From Agrypnia vestita (lineage: Eukaryota > Arthropoda > Insecta > Trichoptera > Phryganeidae), in NCBI GenBank assembly GCA_016648135.1, contig JADDOH010000178.1, positions 186,001 to 250,000 on the forward strand: a DNA stretch of 64,000 bases. The letters are read 5' to 3'. The position numbers were made by a program, and so were the translations under genes. The notes below the pieces were generated by a model that was given only the letters and a program-made list of their open reading frames with translations, searched no databases and was not told the DNA's origin. Positions 57,196-64,000 of the stretch are shown here, piece by piece (position 1 is the first letter of the stretch; each line of letters begins with the position of its first letter).

Positions 57196-57665
57196 TTATA
57201 ATATGGGAAAGCGTGTTTGGAAGTCTTACAAACTGTCTTGGTATTGTCGACCTACTTCGAGTGATCACTTTACATAATTCAACGTTCACCGATTCCACGC
57301 AAGAACAACCAAACGTCTATTAAATTTATGAAACATATATGTATATTCTATTAATATAACTTATTTTACATGTTTATATATACTTTTTCATAGAAATTAC
57401 AAATTTTCAACCATTAATAGCGATAGCATAATTACATCAAATATGTTAAGTAAGTTAAATAAATAACATACATTTTTCAAGAATTGGATTTCGATTCGTG
57501 GTTGCTCTTGGGTGGAATCAGGAACGTTGAGTTATGTAAAGTGTTCACTTAAGCCATCAAAATAGGTTTTAAGCCATGTGTATGCCCAATGAAGACTTCC
57601 ATTCATGCTATCTCATAAAAATAGTTTCATTCATATGAGATATTTCTAATTTTATTAATTAGTAA
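57196..57665. repeat. Long-hairpin family, decayed copy
   Basis: Left arm: TATGGGAAAG, GAAGTCTTAC, CGAGTGATCACTTTACATAA, TTCAACGTTCACCGATTCCA. Right arm: TGGAATCAGGAACGTTGAGT, AAAGTGTTCACTTAAGCCAT, GAAGACTTCCATTC, AATAGTTTCATTCATATGAG. Same order as the 18573-19044 hairpin but much diverged. The left end looks cut by the RTE insertion. Confidence 0.65.
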
Positions 57666-59394
57666 TATAATTTTCTGATGTTTAATGTCAAAAAATTTTA
57701 CTATATCCAATTCGAATCAAAATACACAATGGAGTACAAACTGAATTAGAACATACAAAGTAACTAAGACTTACAACATGACCAAACATTCTAAGCGACC
57801 ATTTTTCGTCATATTCTCTATGCTTACATTAGATTTACTTTTTTTCACATTTTTAGATTTTTTTATCATATTCTAACAGCCGTATTTTTTTTAAGTTTTA
57901 TTTTATTCAAGTCTATTAAAAAAGAGGTAAAGTTTATATGTTTGGGTGTAGAGTTTGGATGTGTGATTTCAAAAATTCCTTAACCAATATTTAGAATAAA
58001 CTTTCAGGGTGGACATTTTCTATATATTATCCCGTTAAAATAAAATGGCTGTTCATGGTGACCTATTTTACAACTAAAGTCGTCGAAAAAAAGTCGAGTG
58101 ATGCATATTTTACGAACGCTGCCTTAACGGTAAGAGATATTTAAATACTCTCTATAGAGAAGTTGCAAAACTCAAAGATTTATATAAAAAAGTGCGTGAC
58201 AACATATTTCCATACGTTAAAGTAAATACACAAATTGATAAAATATGACTAAGAGTTACTTAAAATCTACGCGTGCGAAGCCGCGCGGGCACCGTTAGTC
58301 TATAATAAAATACATTAAGTTTTATTCGCAATACCTCTCCAAAAGAGAGTGACTTTTATGCTTGGAGAGTGATTAACTGATACTTTAAAGTATAAATAAA
58401 ACTTTAAAAAATAATTTTTACTTGGATATTAGTTTCACCAACTCTTCTCCCCTCCTCTAAAAATTCCCGTTACAACCACCTTCACCGGTTATTCCGGCTC
58501 ATTTTATCAGTATCTAATAAATTATATGTATTCCACCTTTATTTTTAACTGAATGTAGTAAGTTTTCAAGGAGAGATTCTGTTACTTTCGAATCTCGAAT
58601 CGTAAAATATAAAATACAACATTATTAATCTCAAATAGAAATCAAAAATTAATTATCTCAGAAGAGCACGCGTGTGGGTTGAATCTTGCTTGCAGAAATA
58701 CGTCCAATTATAAGTTGACATAGTTGCTTAGACGTAATTAGTTAGTTGGTTAGTTAGAAACCTGTACGCCGAAAAAACTTGACGTAAATACAACTATTTA
58801 CGAATCTTGAATGCTTAAATGGAATCGAAACTAACTTTTAGTTAGCAAATAGCCGGCCAACAGTTTGTATTTGTTAATTAAAGATTTCGGCACTTTGCTG
58901 CGGAATAAGACGAGGGTGACCCGATCGGCTTTGGTGTAATTATTTGTTTGGAAATAATTACAAACTTGTTTTCGAAATAGTCTAGAAATCAACAGAAGCA
59001 AAAAAACTGGACACACAGCAGATTAAACAAGAATACTCTTCTTTTGATAGTGATATCTCCTATTGGAGATCGGCGATCGTATCGGCAATGACGACCCCAT
59101 TCATCGCCGCACAAACACTAGCACCAGTCCCTCAATTTACGCAGCCGTGAGATGCGGCGTCTTCCTACGCTTATTTGCCTACTTGTTTTCTTGGATGATA
59201 ATATTTATGTTTGTACAACTCTATTATCACACATACGGAAATAAAAACAATTGTTTATTAAGTTCTACCTTTTAAATTTTCTGAGACGCGTTTCGCTTTC
59301 GTGAGGCAAATGAGACACTTAAACACTAAAACATAAGGTAAACATAAGACACTAAAACACTTAAAGTAATTTATTTTTTAATTGATTTACCAAA

Positions 59395-60130
59395 AAGTCA
59401 CTGGACGCGAATTAATTTCGAGCACTGCTCTTTAATTTACAGTCACTATATGTTTCCAGAATATTTCACACACTTATTGTTACATTATTTATTTATTCGA
59501 ATTAATTTTATTTATCATTTAAACCTATAGCTTTTTTCAAAATAACTTTTATACTTTCTTTATCAATTTACCTTATTACTGTATTAATAAATAACTTGTA
59601 TACACTATGTACCTATATATTATAACAAGGAATAATATCTGTGGCTCCCTCATCAGACTTAAGAGCTTCTCTTCACTGATGAGGTCTACATGGCTACCAA
59701 GTGTTTAAAAAAATGTTTAATCTGATATGATATATATAAGAACTTATTTGTACCATAAATTAAATAAAAAAAATTACGTTGTATCTATTACTTAGATCAC
59801 TTCTAAAAGTATTCCGTTCAATTTTCGCACGTAGGTACTTCGCTCGATGTCTGTCACTCGGCTTACAACGCGCTAACCACACTGCTCTCATACGTTTTAA
59901 AACGCTGCTAATATCTCACTGGTAAAACGATAATCAAAGAATCTCTGCCGCGTACGCCCTTTTATAGGTGACGCCGGTTTCTCGATGTTTCAATAACTTT
60001 CTACATACTTCAAGCGGTCACTCCACTTTTACAGTGTTTACGAGAATGTTCTGTTCGATACCATATTTTTCCAGTGTTATGGAGTATTCAAACGATTTCG
60101 AGAAACTTCTATAGTGCGTAATTCCTCCGT
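59395..60130 (-). repeat. LTR-like block
   Basis: The plus strand begins AAAGTCACTGGACGCGAATT. On the minus strand it has a CCTATAAAAGGGCGTACGCG core-promoter-like segment near 59960 and TTCTCGTAAACACTGTAAAA near 60030. Fragments recur at 12095-12300, 16360-16520 and 21372-21430. A 59600-59775 segment is the dispersed CTCATCAG repeat, possibly nested. No gag-pol. Confidence 0.4.
59600..59775 (+). repeat. Dispersed repeat with CTCATCAG...CTGATGAG stem, copy 2
   Basis: GGCTCCCTCATCAGACTTAA, then GAGCTTCTCTTCACTGATGA, then GGTCTACATGGC. Same as 9896-9945 with better-preserved complementary CTCATCAG/CTGATGAG. Confidence 0.65.
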
Positions 60131-60394
60131 ATCTAACATCTGTAACAATATGAAAAACAAATTCAATAGCCAAAGGAAAGTGGTAAAAATGTAGATGTTT
60201 TTGGTATGATTGATTGGAGAGGTGTGTCGTCATATAATTTAGATGACGAAAAATAATCATTTTTTTGGATCATCAATTTTTGAATGTTGAAACCCTAATG
60301 ACCCGACGCGAGTGATTAAAGGTTAACTTCCACGTCACATTATTCTGTACACAGATTAAACTTTTGGACATAAATTGCTCTTCACATTGTACTC

Positions 60395-60775
60395 TTTCGG
60401 GAAACGCGTTTCCCGTAGGAACAGCAGGATGAAGTGGTCGCCGGAAATTGAATTTCAAAACTTTATTTAAAAGTTTAGTTTCCCTCGCCGGGCCGGCGTT
60501 GCCGCCATTTAATTGCATTACAACGTTTTAAATTGTCGCCGAAATATTATTATCGTGGCGTGACGTCACGGCAGATCGGAACGGCGGCCCGGGCGCGAAA
60601 GGGATTACTTTTGTTTTCTCGGCTCTGCAGTCCTTTGGACTCGTGTCGATGTTTACCTTTCGAAATAGCCCTTCGAAAAATATTTGGCTCAGCGAAATAT
60701 TTTGAATTATAACCGTTTGATGTACAGGCGGCGACATAGGCTGCCGAACGTGTAGGGTGGCCCATCGGGCGCGCC
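60395..60775. promoter_or_regulatory. GC/CpG-rich intronic island with a perfect CRE
   Basis: CCTCGCCGGGCCGGCGTTGC, GCAGATCGGAACGGCGGCCC, CATCGGGCGCGCCGGATTTA; interspersed with CATTTAATTGCATTA (homeodomain/POU-like). No repeat copy elsewhere in the window. The overlapping minus-strand frames show no domain. Candidate enhancer or alternative promoter; inference only. Confidence 0.4.
60561..60568. promoter_or_regulatory. Consensus cAMP-response element TGACGTCA
   Basis: Perfect palindromic CREB-type site within the GC-rich island (GGCGTGACGTCACGGC). An 8 bp match can arise by chance in 64 kb, but its placement inside a CpG-rich island in the intron of a cAMP-coupled receptor gene makes it worth recording. 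Confidence 0.35.
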
Positions 60776-62049
60776 GGATTTAAGTTTCATAAATTTTTTT
60801 AAAATTCAAGAGAGTTTCAAATGCGTTATTTGTGAAAATGGGCCAATTGCCCTACAAAAAGACTCAAAAATTTCCCAATTCAATAATAATTTATTGTGAT
60901 TCATTTCGAAATTAAATCTCTCTTTCCTGTTTCGCCAAATTTGTAATGTGTTTTCACAATAAAATTACGTTGTTCTTATATATAACGAAACATTTTTAAT
61001 AACCTCAATAATAGCAGATACAAAATGCTGAGCGTTATAGTGTGCCACCAGTATTAATTGGCGTGCGAGGGAGGGCGTCCCTGTCGCGAAACAGAAGTTG
61101 CCAGGGTGTAAATTTACTACACAATACATAATATTATACAGAGTGTCCAGTAAGATATGAATTATCAACTAAGTTGTGAAAGTCCGCTACATATCTACAG
61201 CAAGTTAGGTTATGTATGTTTAAGAAATTTTCAGCTGGAAAGTCTATATAAAAACAATTTCCTAACCCTCTAATTTCCAATAGACTTTTCGTTGCAAATT
61301 TACGGGACCCACTAAGGTCCCATGATATGATCAGTACATCGTGATTATAAATTAAATAAGTTTACTTACGTACTTACTTACTTACCATCACGCCGTTTCC
61401 CCGTGGGGGTAGGCAGAGAGGATAGAGCGCCATACTCTACTTAAATAAGCTAATTTTTAGGAATAAGCTTAGATAACATATTCACATTCAAATCATAAAA
61501 GATATCAAAAATAGTGTTTAGATATACTTTGGTAGTGAACAAATCATATTCTTTGTTTAAAAAAGCAATACCCGTCAGAATTCGCTGTATTTCGTATTTG
61601 ATATTCTCACAGCCGTCATTTTTGACTGCTCTTGCAGACGTGAATTAATTATTTAAGCAAATTTCTGGAATTCTTGGTCGCGTAAGAGGGCATTGTCAGC
61701 GAAAGAGTAACACACAAGGAATAATTTGAATACATGGATTTCTTTGGATACGTGGAAGATCTCAAAATATTTTCTTAATTCCGACCAAAATCTCGCGAGA
61801 GATAATAATATTACATCAACGTTGAAAATTTCTACGCAAACAAGTCGTAATATATGTAAATGATATGTTAGGGGCGTGTATTACACGTATAAAAAACTGG
61901 ATATGAAAAGAATTTCTGAGAAAAAATAAAGAAACATGTGTGATTATTTTTTATACTGTAAACAACATGTATTTCCTTCAAGCATTATTTAAAAAACCGC
62001 AAGTTTTTATCTCTCTGGGTTTGAAATTTCTTAACGAAAAAACTAAACG

Positions 62050-62647
62050 ATTAAAGTGTGGTTAAGAAGGCTAACTCTATTTTGTATTTAGTGAGAAGAT
62101 CATTCCAACATCTGACAGTACCACTATTCACAACTATTTATAAGACATATGTGAGGCCTCTCCTCGAATATGCCTCTCAGATCTGGAATCCATATTTTGT
62201 TAAAGATATAGTTTTACTGGAAAATGTTCAGAGACGAGCCACAAAATTGCCCTTGGGTCTTAAAAACCTGGAATATGCGGAAAGGCTGAGAGTATTGAAA
62301 CTGCCCACTCTTCAGGAGCGACGAGCAAGAGGTGACCTCATCGAGACATTCAAGATTCTATCGGGCTACTACAATATTCCTAATATGACAGATATGTTTG
62401 CATTTAACACTAATGTGGGCCTTCGAGGACATCACCTGAAGTTGAACAAGTCTCGGTTCTCGTGTAACCCAAGAAAGCATGCATTAAGCAATGTGGAACA
62501 GTTTGCCTGAGGGCGTTGTGTCTGCAGCCAGTGTCAACCAATTTAAGAATAGGCTGGATATTCAAATGAGAGACAGTGATATGGGCCTATCAGCTTAAGC
62601 TGCCTGCCCATTATCAATAATAATAATAATATAATAATAATAATAAC
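62050..62647 (+). mobile_element. CR1/L2-like non-LTR retrotransposon, 5'-truncated
   Basis: Encodes VKKANSILYLVRRSFQHLTV, TYVRPLLEYASQIWNPYFVK, LLENVQRRATKLPLGLKNLE and GDLIETFKILSGYYNI. A one-base shift at about 62480 is needed to continue into M-W-N-S-L-P-E-G-V-V-S-A-A-S-V-N-Q-F-K-N-R-L-D, ending at 62598. A (TAA)n tail follows (62617-62647). It is the post-RT region of ORF2; the RT proper is missing. Confidence 0.85.
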
Positions 62648-63039
62648 CTTTCTTTTCCTATGTAGTAAATTGAGTTATTTTTAAAACAAAAGAACGGCTT
62701 AGCTTTGGTTTCCAGTACAAGCCCGTTAGTTATTAGCTGATATATTTTAAAACCATTCAGAAATAAAGATTTTACAAGCGAGGCTTTATAATTTTAATAT
62801 GTTTTCGAAAAAAATACGTTCATGATATTTTCATATACGGGCTGGTACCGAGAAGCGACTTTAAATATTCCTAAACTTTTTGAACACACTTCATAGAAAC
62901 ATTAAATTCAGCTTGGAAATTGGAATAGACTCTAGAATAATTATTTGTGCTTCAACTTATCCTTAAGTAAAAACAAGATTTTAACATATACATGTTTAAT
63001 TTGAGATTCTCGCGGATTGAATATAAAAGAGGTAAATTT

Positions 63040-63180
63040 TCTCAGTTATGCCGCGTCAGTTGGTCCTGAGAAGGACCGTTGTATTCCCGACGTTTCAAAC
63101 GGATCACATTGTTCATCTTTAGGGGATTGACTTGCCACTGAAGTTTCACTCTTACACGTTCGTGAAAACACGTTATTTAA
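63040..63180 (-). repeat. Penelope-type hammerhead-like motif (copy E)
   Basis: On the minus strand: CCCCTAAAGATGAACAATG, then TGATCCGTTTGAAACGTCGG. The core CTAAAGA (63116-63122) is one base from CTGANGA; stem strands GAAC and GTTT pair, then GAAAC (63092-63096). It lies about 300 bp downstream, on the same strand, of the GIY-YIG remnant at 63410-63565, with a CTCATCAG repeat between. Confidence 0.6.
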
Positions 63181-63409
63181 GGCCGACAGTTCAGAGCCAA
63201 GAAAATATAATTCGAATAATAATTTATTTTCTAAAGATTTGATGAGTTTTCTAATATATTGAGCCAGGCTTCTGTTACGCGTAACAAGCTCTTGAGTCTG
63301 ATGAGGGAGCCTTAGTTCTTATTTTATATATAGGTACATAAGCGAGTCATTTAATAAAACGGTAATAAAAGTTAATTTGATAATGAAATATTATTTATAT
63401 ATTTATATT

Positions 63410-63565
63410 TGATGATTAAATCTTCAAGCTTTTCTGTGACGTCTCTTAAAGGTGGAATCAAAATCGTGAGAACAGGGCGCCAAATACTTTATAGTTTGTA
63501 TCTGCCGTCTCTATTGAAATTTGGATATTTGTATATTTCAATGGACTCTCTCACTAATCTAACTA
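63410..63565 (-). pseudogene. Penelope-like GIY-YIG endonuclease C-terminal remnant
   Basis: The minus strand from 63565 reads RLVRESIEIYKYPNFNRDGR, then Y-K-L-stop-S-I-W-R-P-V-L-T, then P-P-L-R-D-V-T-E-K-L-E-D-L. It matches the 43825-43944 remnant (RLVKESIEMYKHPNFNRE) and fits the end of the Penelope-like endonuclease region. One stop codon interrupts it and the 5' part is absent. The plus-strand open frame at 63409-63738 is its antisense shadow. Confidence 0.6.
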
Positions 63566-64000
63566 ATATTAATATTATAAATTCGATAAATTATGTTGAA
63601 CTTAGATTTTTAATATCACTGGATAACTTTGGTTTTGAAAAAACTGTTACATCAGACAAAAAACCGTTACAACTAGACAAAATTATGAATATATTATGCA
63701 GGGAAAGATTGCCGGAAGTCAGAGCACCAGAAAAATGAGAAAATCATGGCTAAAAAACCTGAGATAGTGATTATTACAACACTCATATGGAACGGGTTGT
63801 AAAACTTAAAATAAATACAGCTTCGATAGATGTGGTTTGGCCACTCTATTGTAGAGCTAATTCGGGCCGCAGTAACTAAAGCGATGATAGCCAACTCCAT
63901 TGAACTAATGGGGAACATAAAGAAGAAAAATACCTTTGGGCTCCAGTATGCTTGGCGCTAGGGCATTCGAACCGGGTAGAACCGAGACCGAATGGAACCG

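Larger units (their letters stand above)
39956..64000 (+). other. Dop1R2: Intron 2 of Dop1R2, start (at least ~24 kb)
   Basis: Begins GTGAGT. I looked for the expected TM5 (aromatic-rich S-x-x-x-F-Y-x-P with W-R-I-Y) and TM6-TM7 (F-x-x-C-W-x-P, N-P-x-x-Y) and did not find them. Stretches with nothing recognised: 39956-40934, 41128-41589, 41851-42789, 42857-43139, 44211-45250, 45930-46124, 46823-48869, 49601-50847, 50886-51734, 51961-53016, 53506-53849, 53946-54725, 57666-59394, 60776-62049, 62648-63039 and 63739-64000. These include only scattered repeat fragments. Confidence 0.75.

Noticed and set aside
63409..63738. 109-codon plus-strand ORF
   Set aside because: Antisense to the Penelope-like GIY-YIG tail, which reads better on the minus strand.
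39956..64000. A third Dop1R2 exon (TM5 or TM6-TM7)
   Set aside because: No open GC-rich block with the expected motifs and splice sites; the GC-rich islands present do not encode TM-like segments.
1..64000. CRISPR array, operon structure or bacterial genes
   Set aside because: No regularly spaced short repeats with unique spacers and no dense ORFs; splice-bounded exons and SINE/LINE content show animal nuclear DNA.

Overview
This 64 kb window is AT-rich animal nuclear DNA. It holds part of one recognisable host gene: two exons, on the + strand, of an invertebrate D1-like dopamine receptor of the Dop1R2 (DAMB / DOP2) type. Exon 1 (8929-9195) carries the start codon, a short N-terminus, TM1 and TM2. 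Exon 2 (39719-39955) carries TM3 and TM4 with the amine-binding Asp and the DRY motif. Both junctions are phase 0, and intron 1 is 30.5 kb. TM5-TM7 and the C-terminus are not seen in the next 24 kb, so they lie beyond the window or in exons I cannot recognise. The receptor type, the GC-rich exons in AT-rich surroundings and the repeat content point to an insect. Lepidoptera is plausible but not proven.

Layout: 1-8.9 kb is upstream sequence with foldback, LTR-like and tRNA-derived SINE repeats. 9.2-39.7 kb is intron 1. 40.0-64 kb is the start of intron 2. The introns are a mobile-element graveyard: tRNA-headed SINEs; 5'-truncated ends of RTE-like and CR1/Jockey-like non-LTR retrotransposons; Penelope-like GIY-YIG remnants; four copies of a MITE with ACTCCCTTTCTTT termini; a 127 bp tandem-repeat element present in both orientations; long hairpin elements; solo-LTR-like pieces; and three internally deleted DNA transposons that each keep a remnant of a MADF-domain ORF. 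Two of these have clean TTA target duplications as in PIF/Harbinger.

The most interesting signal is a set of foldback and Penelope-associated repeats sharing the architecture CTGANGA - short stem - GAAAC. That resembles the hammerhead ribozyme core, with different but self-complementary stem sequences in three families. One copy lies downstream of a Penelope-like GIY-YIG remnant, where published Penelope-like hammerheads are expected. Several CpG/GC-rich low-repeat islands in the introns (about 19.1, 23.1, 56.1 and 60.4 kb, the last with a perfect TGACGTCA) are candidate cis-regulatory elements of the receptor. No rRNA, functional tRNA or CRISPR array was seen. Apart from the two receptor exons I could support no intact protein-coding gene; most longer open frames are composition or repeat artefacts.
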